Assembly (NCBI GenBank): GCA_903930435.1
Contig: CAIYYN010000053.1
Span: 1-64,000 of the forward strand
Length of the DNA stretch: 64,000 bases
DNA from: an uncultured Hyphomicrobiales bacterium
Lineage (GTDB): Bacteria > Pseudomonadota > Alphaproteobacteria > Rhizobiales > Ancalomicrobiaceae
Reading direction: 5' to 3'
This document shows, piece after piece, positions 1-14,200 of the stretch. The translations under genes were made by a program, and so were the position numbers. The notes under the pieces are model-generated. The model was not told the origin of the DNA and searched no databases. It worked only from the letters and a program-made list of their open reading frames with translations. Numbering within the stretch: position 1 is the stretch's first letter; every line of letters starts with the position of its first letter.

Positions 1-2210
1 ACCGTCTCGACCTGCGCCTTCGTCGAGGCCAGCGTCGTCGTGAACACGCCGCTCGCATTCGTCGTGCCACTCGTCGCCCCGAACGTGTTGCCGGAGCCAT
101 TCGCCCCGACCGTCACCGATTGACCTGCGACCGCGTTACCCTCGGCATCCCGCACCGTCACCGTCAGCGTCGTCGTCGTGACGCCATCCGCCGTCACCGA
201 ACCAGGCGAAGCAACCAGCGTCGATGTCGTCGACGACGGCGCGGTTATAACCTGGGCTACATTGATCACCGCTGTCGCCGACGACGATGTATCGAGACCG
301 CCGTTTGCCGTACCACCGCTGTTCTGGACAGCAAACGTGAAGCTACCCAACGCGTTACCGTAGACATTCGCTGCCGGGACGAACGTCAGCTTGCCCGCGG
401 CAATGTCGGCGGCAGCGATCGCTTGGCCGCTCGTAACAGCAACACCATTGTCGAAAATGACGCCTGCGCCGGCTGTCGGCAGAGTCTCGATGATAACGGC
501 TTTCAATGCTGTTGAAGGGACGTTGTTGGGGTCCTGATAGGGGAAGTCCGCCGTCTGGAATGTGTAGGTGGCATTCTCGGTTGCGGAGATGGTCGCAGAT
601 GCCGTGGTCGGGGCATGATTGACGACCGTCACGGAGAGCGAGACCTTTGCCGGGGCACTCGTCAGCACATTACCCGAGTTACCGACCGGTGCTCCCGTAT
701 CCGTCCAGGTATATGTGAAGGAATCGGCACCAGAATATCCGTTTGTCGCGGTGTAGGTGACCGTGTTCTGGCCTGTGATAACGACAGTGCCATGTGACGG
801 TTGTGATGCGATGCCGAGCACCAGTTGACTGGTCGGCGTTTCAAGGTCGCTTCCGGCGAGCGTCAGGGTTAGCGGCACACCGGCGATTGCCTGCGCGGTT
901 TCGTCCGATGCAACAGGCGCATGATTGATCGCAGTCACCGCGATCGAAACAGCGCCGACGGCCGAAGCCAGCTTGGAATCGGTCGCCGTGAACGCGATCG
1001 TGTCCTTGCCGACGTAACCATAGTCCGGTTGGTATTTGAAGGTTCCCGTGGCAGCATTGAACCCGGTAATGGTGCCGTGGGTCGGTGCAGTCGTGATGGC
1101 GTAAGTGATCGGGTTGTTTCCCGGATCCGTCGCCGCCAGCGTTACCGGCAACGTTTCGTCGCCTGGGATCGTGAGCGTCTCATTGGTCACCACGGGCGGC
1201 AAATCGGCAGAGCGGTTGATCGTGAAGGTGCTCACGAACGGGCTACCCGCAACGCCATCGTCAGCACCATCAAGCTTGTTGCCGGATGTATCTATCAGCC
1301 CACCTGATCCACTGACCGTCAGCCGGTAACTGCCATCTGCAAGCGCGCCGTCTGGCAACACAAGCGTGACCGACTTTGCGGCTGCCGAATAGACAACCGT
1401 TACAGGGATTGTAATGTCATCTGCCGTTCCGAACTTGCCATCTGGCCCGGCAGCAACCAGTTGATAGTTCGCCGCACTGGTGGCGCTGATGAGATCGAGT
1501 GTTTCGTTGAAGTCCAGCGTGATCGATGTGAAGACAGCATCCGTGGTCGACCCGTCCGTCGGCAGGTTGACCGTCTGGGATATGACGGGCAGCGTCGCGT
1601 TGTTCGACGCACCCTGGAATTCAATCGCTCCGATATCGTTGAACGTGAACCCTTCCGCCTCGTTTGGCGTAAACTGGATGGGCGCCGAATTCGCAAGGTT
1701 ATTGGCGCCGCTGACCGAGGCTAGCGTGTAATCGCCGAGCCCGCCGTTTGATACGCCGATAATTGCGGATTGATTGTTCAGGTTCGCGCCGTACTCGAAC
1801 ACGATCGAACCATCCGCACCAAGCCGAACGCCAAACACATTCGGTGGCGTGGAATAGTTGCCGGATAGCGGCGTTGTGACAAACCGCAGCGTCACATACC
1901 CCGGGCTGGACGTGTCAGCATAGACGCCATCGCTGCCGTAGCGTGTGTCCTGCGCGGACCAGAAGGGCGCAATCATCGGCGTGGACTGGAGATTGGCGAG
2001 CGAGGGCGTGCCTGCCAAGGCGGCGTTCGATGCAGCCGCCGCGCTGAAGAAGATTGCACCGGTCGGGCTGATATAGATCGTGTTATAGTTGATCCCGTAG
2101 AACTTGAAGGTGAAGGGCAGCGAGTAGGTGGCGTAATAGCCAGCGTAGGTCTCGCTGCCGCTGATGTAGCTGCCTTGCGTCAAGGTGGCGGAGGTCGTCG
2201 GCGCTGTGAC
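1..2210 (-). other. Nidogen-like, Big_5-like, cadherin-like and invasin-like domains of the giant protein
   Basis: In protein order: a nidogen (NIDO)-like domain at about 1720-2200 (SLPFTFKFYG, GAIFFSA, IAPFWSAQ); a Big_5-like domain at about 1220-1650 (SITLDFNETLD); three cadherin-like repeats at about 290-1220, each with a PxxTYAI or THGTITGF / SHGTVVITG strand and a DSFTYT-type strand; and an Ig-like domain of the invasin type at the left edge (TVTVRDAEGNAVAG, TTTLAST). The domain types are adhesion-like, and more may follow outside the window. Confidence 0.75.
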
Positions 2211-5200
2211 GTCATAGACAGGTGCGCCCAGACCCGTGTTCGGCGTCGCCGGATCATCATGGCGCGATTGCCCGAGGAGGTCAGTCGTCGTCTGAATGAA
2301 CGCATCAGCGGCATCGATCGCCGGTGACCCCTTGCCAGGTGTGAAATTGTCGTCCTTGCCGCTGCCGAGCGCCGTATCAGGTCCGCCAAGCACGCCATCC
2401 GCGCCCGCTGGATTGATGAAATCAGGGTTGCCTTCTTTGCTGCCGACGTTCAACCCCAAGGCGGGCTGACCAGCGTTCCAGGCCGCAAGATTGGCGTAGA
2501 TCGTCCCGCCCCAACTTACAAGCGATGCAGGTGTTGCATTGGCTCCATAATAATAGAGGTTATACAGGGCGCTGAAACCGCTTTCGCTATTGCTCGCAAC
2601 AGAGATCAACGTTCCTCTATCAACCCAGATGATATTATTGGACAGCGTCGTATTGATTGCCGACGAATTGATGTCCACGGCTGTGCCAACCGACTGCCAG
2701 ATTGTATTGCCGCTGATCAGATTGCCCGAACCAGCGCCACCACCGGCGATATTGATCGCTTCGGTCGTGTTGTCGTAAATCAGGTTCGTTTCGATGACGA
2801 CATTGTAATACGCATAGACAGTATCTCTTACACCGACGCCATTCGAGTAAATCTGGTTGCCGATCAGCTTGCCGCCACTTCCCGCCATAAGCACGCCAGC
2901 GTCGGAGTTCTCGAAGATCCGATTGCCCGTCACTGTTGCACTGGCGTCACCGATCGATACACCATCGTAATCGCCGTAGATCGTGTTTCCCGTCGCGACC
3001 GCATTGCTGCCGACAAAAAGACCAATATCCGATTGATTGGATTCGTTATAAATGGAATTTCCTGTGACATCGACGTAAGAGGTCGCAAAAATTCCGTAGT
3101 TTGACGACGAGGAATCACCGTTGTTAAAGACGTTATTGTTGGAAACAATCTCAACGTAGGCCGTACTGGATGCGCCCCCGTAGACATAGATCCCGTACAC
3201 ATTATTGTCATGAATACTGTTGTTTGTGATTGTTGCGTCCGCACCATTCACGGAAATCGCAATATACTGCCCAAAAATCTGCGTATTACTGACCAGGTCA
3301 TTGACCGGCGTCTCGTAATCACCATTCAGATAGACACCGGTATCATTGTACCCTTTCACGCCGCCAAATATTTCTGACCCGTTCAGCGTGAACGCACTGT
3401 TACCGTTGTTGACATAAACGCCATACTGGGCTTCGTTCTCGATTGTCAGGTTTGAGAGCGTGATATTATTACTTGCAGAATTCTGCACGAGCAGAACGCC
3501 GGTTCCTGCGCCGGTCAAAGTCAGGTTCTCGATCACGACATTCTGTGCGCCGTCGATCTGGATGTCATTGGCCGTGAGGTTGTCGCGATTGAATGTCGCG
3601 GTTCCGGCGGTCGGTCCTTCGATCGTCAGGGCGGTTGCTGCGGATGTCCCGGTGCCGGAATCGCTTGGTCCCAGAAGGACATCGGTCAAGAGCTGATAGT
3701 TGCCGGCGTCCACATAAACCGTATCGCCCGGTCCGAGATTATAGGCGCGTAGCAGGGCTGTCAGGCTGGCCATCGGGGCATCCGGCGTCTTGCCGGAATT
3801 GAGATCATTTCCTGCAGCCGTCGTATACTGTCCGCCCGTCGAACTGGCGTTGACATAATAGTCAGTGCCCGCATTCGTGACGAGAAATGGCTTCGACTGC
3901 GCCGTGACGCCGTCTGCAATGACACGCACCAAGGCGTCGTTGCCATTGTTGAGCGATGAGTTCGTGACGAAGTCTGGCGTCCAGTTCACCGAACCGTTGC
4001 CAAACGCATCAACTGTGGCGGCGGTACTGATGATTTGCCAGGTCGTGCCGCCGTCTGGTGAAACCTCGACCTCGGCGGTCTGAATCGTTGCCGGTTGTAC
4101 AACACGATCAATCTCGTAGCCTGACAAAACGGCACCATAGCCGTTGTTGGCATTCACAAGTTGAATGACAATCCCGCTGCCACCCGATGCCGTCACGTTG
4201 AATTGCGCGTCTACAGCGGTATTGATCTTGCCGCCGGTGGCAGCAAGGATGTCGAAATTCTTCGCGACAGTGACGCCGTTGATGACGATATTAAACAGCC
4301 GGTTACCGATGCCAACGTCGTTATACTCGGCAAAATTGAGCGTCACGACATAATTGCCGTCGGCCACCGCCGCTGTTTGTGTGATACTATTGCCGGTGCC
4401 TTCCTGGGCCAACTTCGCGGTTGCATAGACCGACGCAGGTGCGCCGTCGAGCGCCCCGGCGGCATTGATCGTCGACTGCGTGCTCGTGTTGCCACCGCCA
4501 GACGTCCCGGCCACCCAACTGGTTTCAGCCGTCATGCCGGATATGGCAGGCCCGGCGAGATTCACGCGTGTAATCGCCTGCAAACCGGTGACGCCGGCCG
4601 TCGAGAAATTGATCGTTGTCGCGACACCCTGCTGCAACTTCGACAGCGGAGCCGGTGATGTGACCTGCACCGACACAGATCCAGCCAAGGTGGCATTCGG
4701 CGTATCGCCCTCGATGCCGAGGTTGATACGACCGCCGCCATTGCCCGGCTCCAAATCGTAACGCGAAGCCGGATCACCGGCATCAATGCCCGGCGAAGTC
4801 GCTGCCAGATAATAGTTCCCGGACGCCGGGTTGACGAACTGTGGATCGCCCGTGAGGCTGTTTCGATCGAGTCCTGTGCCGAACATCCAGTCAGTCAAGC
4901 CTGCAACGATCTGACCTTGCGTCGTTGGGTTGGTGCCTTCCCAATCCGCCATCACGGCGCCGTTCGACAGATCGAACAGATTGTAATTCGACTGCAGGCC
5001 CAAGGTGTCAGCTGCCGTTACGACAAACATCGTACCGCCGTTCAGATCGAAAATATTGTTTTCGACGCTGACGGTAGTGGTCGTCGTATCCTGGATTACA
5101 ATGCCGCCGGTCTGGACGACCGTATTATTGTCGATCTGGTTGAGTGTGAAACCGCCATTCGTCTCATCGTCGAAGGCGATCGACGTGTTGCCGATCAGCA

Positions 5201-8200
5201 GATTGTTCGAGATTGTCGTGCCATAGCCGGTTATGTCAAAGCCGATCGCATTGCCGGAAACTGTATTGCCGTGAATGGTCCCGCCCGTCGACTGAACCAT
5301 GACGCCAGCACGATTGTTGCCTGTCACCGTGTTGTTGACGGCGACGGGATCGGAACCGGAGAGCACAAGACCTAGCTGGTCATTTGTCAGCGTGTTCCCG
5401 GAAATGATGGATCCAGGATTATTGACCACCGCGTTGAGGCCATCACCATTGAAGCCGGATGTACCAGTGACCGTATTGCCTGTGATCGTACCGATGCCGT
5501 AGCCGAGATTGGCGTAGATACCATCATAGATGGATCCCGTGATCGTATTGTTGATGATCTTGAGATAGTTGGAATTCGAAGGCGAATAGGCCACGGCTGC
5601 CGAGATACCTTCATCATCGAGATTGAAGGTGCTGTTCTCTATGGTCAACCCGAGCGTCAGGCCGCTGTTACTGTAGGCATTTACACCGTAATAAAGGTTG
5701 TTGAATGTGCTCTGAGTAACAGTCGCATTGTCAGCACTGACGAAATAGATACCCGCCGGGTTGCCGCCGCCGACCGAATTCTGGATCGTCGACTGGCCAA
5801 GCGTGAAGTTCGTGCTGCCCGACCCGACATAGACACCATCGGCACCGAAGGCGGAGACAGTCAGGCCTTGCAATGAAACGTCTGTGCTGCCGACGCCATC
5901 GAGGATGTCGACGCCGATCGACCCACCGGTCACGGCGACGTCTTCGAGCGCAATGTCGTGGCCACCGTTGAATTCAAACACGGAGGATCCGGCGGCAGTC
6001 GTGTTACGCGTGAATATCGTGCTCGCGCCTGCACCGACGATCTCGACAGGATCGCCAGCCACGCCAGATGCGGAAGCGCCAAGAACGATCGCCGATGGAA
6101 GCGAATAGGTGCCTGCCGCAACGTGGACGGTATCACCGGGTTCCAGCGTATAGACGTTGAGGAGCGAGGCCAGGCTCGCCATCGGGGCGTTCGGCGATTT
6201 GCCGGAGTTGGAATCGTTCCCTGTTGAACTTACATAGAAATCGGTGCCCGCTGGTGCGGCGACGAAAGCCCCTTGCGAGACGTCCGAGACTGTATTGACC
6301 CCATTGGTCGCGACGATCTTGAGCAAACCGTCGCTCGTTGACGTTGTCGGATTGAAGCTGAAGGACCCACCACCGTATTGGTCAAAGGTCAGGCCAGTTG
6401 CGACGGTTGTCCAGGTGATCCCGCCGTCATAGGAGACCTCTGCGCTGCCGGTCCAGGTGCTGGGAGAGGGGTTGACGCGAGAGATCTGGATGCCTGAAAT
6501 AAGCGCCTCGCCATATACGCTTTGCAGATCAAGCTCTAGCCCGGCGTTGTTGGTCGTGGTGACGTTGAAGGTGACTTCGGTGGCCTTGTTAGCGCCGCCA
6601 GCCGCCTTGTAGATGTCGAAGGCCGCACGTTCGGTGACACCGTTGGCGATGATATTGAACGTACGCTGGCCGATGCCGCTGTCATAAGGGTCCACAAAGG
6701 CAAGCGTGACCTGATAGGTGCCGGCTCCCACCGGAATGACATAGCTTCCACTGCCCGACGTCGGACCATTGAACAGCGTGGTGCTCTGCAGGACAGCCTC
6801 AGGCAGCGCGTAACCGTTGGCATTGACCGGCGTCGTGATGGTCTGGCTGCTTCCGCCTTGCTTCACATACTCGGATGCCTGCCAGGCATTTGCGCCGTCT
6901 GTCGCCGCCACGGCACCGCCCGCCGTATCGATAAAGAGGACCGGGTCTGTCGCCGTCAATCCGGCCGATGTATAGCTGACAGTCGTCGTCCGCCCAACCT
7001 GATAACGCTGACCGCCCGTGGCACCGAGCAACTGGACAATCGTCGTCGGGCTTGGATTGGCCGAAGCCGTACCACCGGCTGCGCCGATATCGATGCGATT
7101 ACCGTCGCCAACTGTCGTCGTTACGGGTTCGGACAGATATTGGAGCGACTGGTCACCGCGATTGAGTGCCGGGGATGTGTTGGTGACCGTGTAGTTGTTG
7201 CTTGCGGGATCGACGAATTGGGGATCTGCGGCGATGCTATTGAGATCAAGAGCGATTTCCGTCTTGAAGTCGTTCAGGCTGACAATCGTCTGGCCACTCC
7301 AGGTCGCAATGCCGGATACGCCTTGCAGATAATACAGATTATAGTCGCTCGTAAATCCGACCTGCGCCGCCGAGGGTGCAACGATTCCAATGGCATTATT
7401 GAGCGAAACAATATTGTCGAGGAACGATGTACCTGTGATGTTTCCATTCAACAAGGTAAGCGCGACATTACCAGTCTGGACGATCGTGTTGTTGATGATC
7501 TTGTTACCACTGCCAGACGAATACTGGCCAACCTGAATGCCGGTTGTATTGCCGTAGATCGTGTTATTTTCGATCAGATTGTTGGAACCACTGATGATCA
7601 CGCCGGTTGTATTGGTGTGGATCGTGTTGCCTTCGACAACGCCGCTGGTGGCCAGAATACCTTCATTACTGCCGTAGACGGTATTGCCGAGTGCAATACC
7701 GCCCGCGACCGTTATGCCGATATCGCTGTTGTAAACAGTGTTGTCGATCGCCTCGGCATTGCTGCCGACGTAGATTGCGGCCCCATAGGCATTACCGGCG
7801 ATCTGACCAAACACCGTATTGCCTTCGGCAATAAACGGTGCGGCTGAATTTCCATAGGTGCCGGAAATCTGCAACCCGGTGGTACCAAGGCTCGAATCGA
7901 TCGTGTTCGCTTCAAAGACGCCGCTTGAATTGTTGATATCGGCGCTGAAATAGTCCGAGCCACTGAATGTGTTGCCCGAGATCGTTAGCGTCGTCGATGC
8001 ATTGACGTAAAGCAGTGTGGGAGCGTAACCCGCACCGATAAATGTATTGCCTTGAACAAGCGTGTTAACGCCAGAGTCAATCTCCAAACCTGTATTGAAG
8101 CCGCCGGCCACGTTCGTGCTGATCGTATCATTCAGGATCTGGGCGCTGGAATTGGTATTGATGTGAACGCTGTCAGATCCAAGCTGCAGCGACAGCGTCG

Positions 8201-11200
8201 ATCCGCTCAACGTGAAATTATTGTCGCCGACGCCGTCGTAGACGTTCGTGCCATTGTTCTTCAGGATCGAATTGACAACACTGATACCCGTGCTGTTCGT
8301 ATTGTCGTCAAGCTGCACACCGGTACCACCACCGGTGATCGTCAGGTTGGCGAGCGTGATATTGCTCGCGCCAGCGAATTCGAAATCATAGAAGGTGCCG
8401 GATGTTCCCTGCCGATTGAACGTTGCAGTGAACCCCTGCTGCGTCGGTCCCTGGATCGTGATCACCTGGCCTGGATTGACCCCAGAGCCGGAGTCCTTGG
8501 TCGGGAAGACGATGTTATTTGTCAGGTTATAGGTGCCAGCATCGACATAGACGATATCGCCTGGCTCCAGCGTATAGTTCGCAAGCAAGCCACCCAGCGT
8601 GGCCATCGGCGTCGCCGCCGAAGTACCATTGTTCTGGTCGCTGCCGCCGGCAGTTGTATACTGGCCGCCTGACGAAGATCCATTGACGTAGTAAACGTGG
8701 GTCGGCGCGGCGATGTTGAAGACGCCGGACGAGATACCAAAAACATTGGGAGCCGCGTCGGACGTGACCTCAACCTGATAGGTCGAGCCGATGGGAAAGG
8801 CAGCGGCGCTGATATTCCAGTCGTAGCTGCCAGAATTGGCGACGCCGGAGGCAATCGGCGTGAATGTTGTACCATTGGACGAGACCGAAATGGTCACTGT
8901 TCCGTTCACGTTAAACGACGTCCAGGTAATCTGTGCGGTCGTGCCTTGGGTCAAGGTCGTACCGGATGCCGGACCGGTTACGTTGAGGAACGCCGATGGC
9001 GTCAACGATGACTCATTCGTGCCGCCATAGGCACCGATCTCGACTGCCCCACCATTCGGGGACGGTTCCAATCCGATCGGTGTTGCCGGATTACCAGCTG
9101 CAATTGCGCTTGAGGACGCTGTGTCGTCGGCATAGGCCCCGACGGCAGCCTGCGGCAGCCCATTGGTGCCCGCGACAACCGATAACGACCCGCCGTGATC
9201 ACTGCCTTGGAGACTTTGCAAATGATAATCGTCTGACGTTCCATTGGCGGTGGGCGAAACGAACAACGGGTTGCCGCTCTGCGAGTTGCCGTCCTTGCTT
9301 GTGGCAGTCCGCCACTGCGCCAAAGTTGTCTGGGTCAGACCAAGCCATGTCCCGATCCGTCCGCCCGGCCCGGTCTGGAAGAAATTATAGTTCGAGGTAA
9401 AGCCCGGCTGGCTCGCGTCAGAAACAGCAATCCCGATACCGCTCAGGGCAGAAATGATGTTGTTTGTCAGGTTTGTCCCGGTTGACGCCTGGTACAGGAC
9501 AACCGCCCCCGTCGGATAGTTGGGGTTCGGCAAATAGGGAGCCGCGCCAGCCGTCGGCTCGTAAATCGTGTTATTTGTGATGACAGTGTTCGTGGCACCA
9601 TCGAGGAACAAACCAGCATATGTATCCGAATAGATCAGATTGTTCGTGATCGAGCTGCCAGAAGCGTTAATCTCGATGCCAAATCCATTCGAATAAAGCG
9701 TATTTCCGCTCACAGTGTTATTGTTGGAGCGCAGCAGAATGCCGAAACCTGCATTGTCATAGATACGATTATCGATGACGCTGGATGTTCCGTCGATCTG
9801 CACGCCGTTCTGGTTGCCAAACAGAAGATTATACGAGAAGGCACCCTGACCGTAGAGTTCAACGGACTGATAGCTACCCGTCGTACCACTAATGCTATTG
9901 CCATAAATCTTGACATTGCCACTGGCATCGATCGCTTCTGACGAACTGCCGACGATGATGTTGCCATCGCCGTTGGAAAGCGTCTGATCGCCGAAAGTAA
10001 TGCTGCTGCCCGTGCTCGTCGCGTTCAGCCAGGCAGCCGTGGCGTCGTTGGTGAACTTGCTGCCGGTGATGACGGTTTGACCAATCACACGAAGATAAAG
10101 GCCATAACCAACGCTGCCGGAAATTGTTGCGTTCGTAATTGCGCCAATCGACGTGCTGTAGTCATTGGTCACGATGCCGTCGTGGTCATTCGTGGCCGTA
10201 AAATAACTGATCGTGCCGATCGAGCCGCTGAAGTTCAGCCCGGCACCGCCTTCTCCAGTCGAAGAAAGATGATCCAGAACACCTGTCGGCGCGTTCGTAT
10301 TGATGTCAAACGCATCGCCCGAGTTGCCCGAAGCCGCGAGATACGATGCATTGAAGCCATTGCTGCCGTTCTCAACGATGAGCGCGTCAACACCGCCTGC
10401 GAACGTCAGGTTGTTCAATGTATCGAGCGAGGAATCGTTGATCGTGACAAGCGCCGCCGGGGTGATATCGGGGTTGGCCGGAGTGAAGATCGTGCCGCCG
10501 CCAGCAGCGCCGTCAATGGTGAAGCCGGCTTCATTGCCGAATCCGAGATTTGCCGATCCGCTGAGCGCAAGCGGCACGATGAGCGGATACGTCCCGGCAG
10601 CAATGTTGATGACCGAACCGGCACCAACCGCGTAGTCCCAGAAGACATTTTCCGGCAAAGGCAGCGGTGCACTGGAGGACTTGCCGGTGTTGCGGTTCGA
10701 TCCGTCTACCGCAACATAATAGGTCGAGCCAGTTTGCGGGACTGTGAAGGCTTCGGTCGAAGTATCATAAATTGACGTATTGGCCACACTGACCACGCGC
10801 ACATAGAGCCCGGTCGTGCCAGGACTGATACCGCTTGCGCTCGGGCTCCAGCTATAACGGCCTGTATCGGGTACCGACGACGCAATGGTGGCAATCTGCA
10901 CGAGCCCATTTGCCGTTTGCTGCAAGAGCTGGAGTTCGACGGCCCCACCTGCAGCGGCACCATAGCTGTCCCAGGTTATGAAATGCGGCGTATTGGCATC
11001 CCAGTTAACATAGAGCGTCGGAGACAGCAGCGTTATACGACCAACCGTGTTGAGACCGGTCACAACATTGGGAACAGGCGTTACGCCCTGATCCGGACCA
11101 TAGCCTTGCGGCTCGATTGCCAGATAAGCGTTATCGAGCAGCGCGCCGTTGCTGCTATCTGTCTTGGCGACCCCAAACACATACTGCACAGAACGTGTGC

Positions 11201-14200
11201 CAACCGGGATGTAGGTCGTGTCGAAAACGCGCATCCAGGCACCAAGCGTGGTTCCTGCAGGAACCACCACGGCATTTCCGATCGCGTTATTGCTGCCATC
11301 AAGGAATATGACCGAGATTTCAGCGCTGACGGCCTTGGACAGGATCGACACCTGGCCGCCGAATGCCAGTTGCAGCGAACCGGAGTCGATCTGTGCGGCG
11401 GAATAACCGGCGGCCGCGAGATTGATCGTCTGCTGGGCAGCCGTGTTGTTCGCGGAACCGGATTCAAACTCCGCCGTGCTGAGTGTCGGTGTCAGTGCAG
11501 TCGATGTCGTGATGCCGCCAGCCGTGTAAGTCCAGCCGGCCAAACCGTTTTCGAAATTGTCATTCGTCAGGAGGTTTGCGACGCCGGTATATCCGATGAA
11601 ACTGCCAGCCGGATCGCCTGCAGCGATCGTCGGATTGGTCGGTCGTTGTCCGGCGACCAGAGGCCGCGTAATCAGGAACCCGTTGGCATCGGCTGCGAAA
11701 TGCGGCTCGGCCCAACCAGGATTGACACTCGTGAGGCCGATTGAATGAAGGTCGAACTGGTTGACGTCGTCCTGCCAGTCCAGAATGTCGCTGAAATCGC
11801 GCGTCCAATAGACGATGCGACCGGCGTCGGTCTTGTAGAGCGTGTTGTAATCGCTCCAGAATCCTGTCTCGCTATTGTTGTCAACATAGATGTCATAGCC
11901 GGTATCGGCCCACAGTATATTCGATTCAATGGCAATGTTGAATGCGTTGTTGTCGAGATGAATTCCGTCGCCGACCATGGCATGGATCGTGTTACCGGCG
12001 ATCTGGACGTTGCCGACACCTGACAGTCGAATGCCAAAGCCCGTATTCCCGACGATCTGGTTATCGAAGATAACCTGGTTGCTGGTCGCGGCGATGCCAG
12101 TCCCGTTCTCCTCAATGCGATTGAACTGGACGGTACCGGTGAAATTCCCGATGCCGGTCGTGTTGAAGTTGATGAGATTGTAATCGGACTCGCTGGTGCC
12201 TCCGACGAGGCCGCTGCCACTGACGCCGGTAATATTGCCTGTGATGATCTGGTTGATGACCCGCGCGTTCTGCAGTTCAACACCGATTGTGTTGCCGGTG
12301 ATCGTGTTTGGTGTCGAACCTGCAACAGCCCCGAAGAGCGTTGCTGAATCGGAAACAGTGGTCTCGACGCCAATCGGGGACTTCGAAATCGTATTCCCGG
12401 ACAGGGCTGCAGCGGCCGCATAAAGCACCGCAGCCTGTCCGCCGGAGATCGTGTTATTGGCGATCTCGCCAGAGAATGCGGCGTTGATCGTGAGCCCGAA
12501 TGCTGCGCCGCTGAAGGTATTGTCGCTGATGAGGCCGTCAGACGCAGATGAAATGATGACTCCGGAGAACTGATTATTGCGTGCAAGCAAGCCCGTTGCA
12601 CCGCTGAGCGTCACCGACGACTGGAAGGTGTCGCCAACAAGGGCTACCGAAGCAGAATTGTTGATCGAGACGGCACCTGTAATGTCGAGATTGCGGATCG
12701 TCAGGTTGCTGGCACCATTGATCGTGATGCCGGTCGTCAATTTGACACCGTCAAGTCCGGCAATCGTGACGCCATCAGCCGACGCGCCAAGCGTCAGGTT
12801 GGAATCCGATGTCGTTCCCGCAACTAGGATCAAATCGCCCGAGTGCACGATGCCACTCGAGAGCAGCGACGCGATTGTTTCGCTCGCATTGGCAATCCAA
12901 ACATGCGAGGCGGTCGTCTGGCCTTCAAGTACCGAGAGGCCTTGGTCGCCGGCAGAGCCTGTTACCAGGAATGGACGACCAGACGGGTCGAGCGCGACCG
13001 CGAGCGTGCGGATTGCACCTTCGACCTGGCCGATCCCGGTACCGACAGTATCGGTCGGTAGAACAGACGCAAAACTGGCGCCGTTCCAAGTCATGGTGTG
13101 CAGGTTTTCGGTTTGGCCACCCGCTGTTTCTTGCGTCGATAGCCAGACGAGATTCAGCACCGTTCCGTTGGTCGTAAGCACAGGTGTGTTCGACGTCTGG
13201 TCGTTCGCAGTCAAGCCAAAGCCGCTTTCGGCACCGGCGCCTGCTGACGTCCAGGTTCCGCTCGTCTCCTCTGCGACATACACCTGTTGCACATAGCCAG
13301 TTGCCGGATCCTGCTGCGTCCAGGCAATAAAAAGGGCACCCTTGAAATAGGCAAGGCTCGGCTCGGTCGCAAAGCTGCTTGACGTTGACAGCTGTTCAGC
13401 AAACGGAACTGGCGCTGCGTTGATCGGTGGCGCAGGTGGAGCAAGCGTTGACCAATTGACACCATTGTATTGCAACACAATGAGCCCTGCGCCGGTCGCA
13501 TTCGCAATGCTGAAGGCAACAGCAACATTCTGGCCATCGGTTGCGACCGAATAGTTTGCCGCAACACCGTTCGACCCGGGTACACCACTCCCCGGGACTG
13601 CGCCTGCACCAAGCGAGGTCCAATTTGAGCCATTGAACTCCGCAGCATGGAGATCAGGCGATGCGGGGTCAGCAAGATTTCGCCAGGTTACAACCATACC
13701 GATCTTGGTTGCCAAGACCTTCGCGTTGTCGAATGCGCCGATCCCGCTGATCCCGCCCGCTGAATCTGAGCCGCCAAGGCCGACCCATGTGTGGGTGATC
13801 GCGTTATAGGTAACGACGTTGATTGTATTGCCTGCAGCCGTCGTCGAAGTCCAGGCGACAACAGGCGCGCCACTGACGATGGCAATTGATGGGTTGGACG
13901 CAGACGTTCCGGCTTGGGACAAACCGGTGCCTGTTACGCTGCCGCCGAAGCCCGTCCAGACACCATTTAGGTCTTGTGCAACAAATAGGCCCTCGATCCC
14001 GTTGTTGATCGCTGTCCATGCGATCCACGGTCCGTTTGCGTCCGCGGCGATCGCGGGCGCGGATGCATTGCCCGCATCTCCGCCGAGCGCCTGGCCTACT
14101 GGTCCAGCAATCTGGCTCCACCAACCGAGAGGCACGGCATTTGTCGGAAGCGACAGCGTGGTCTGACCCGGGACGCTGCTTGGCGATGACAGGCTGTCGC

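Noticed and set aside
6858-7847. Long plus-strand open frame (329 codons), one of many within 1-20900
   Set aside because: It lies antisense to the giant gene. Its Arg/Val/Asp-rich composition mirrors the GGxGN and NTI repeats read backwards, and there is no recognisable domain or ribosome site.
11672-12601. Minus-strand frame of 309 codons inside the giant gene
   Set aside because: It is in a different frame from the giant gene, whose translation here gives clean beta-helix repeats. The alternative product is Ser/Arg/Pro-rich without domains.
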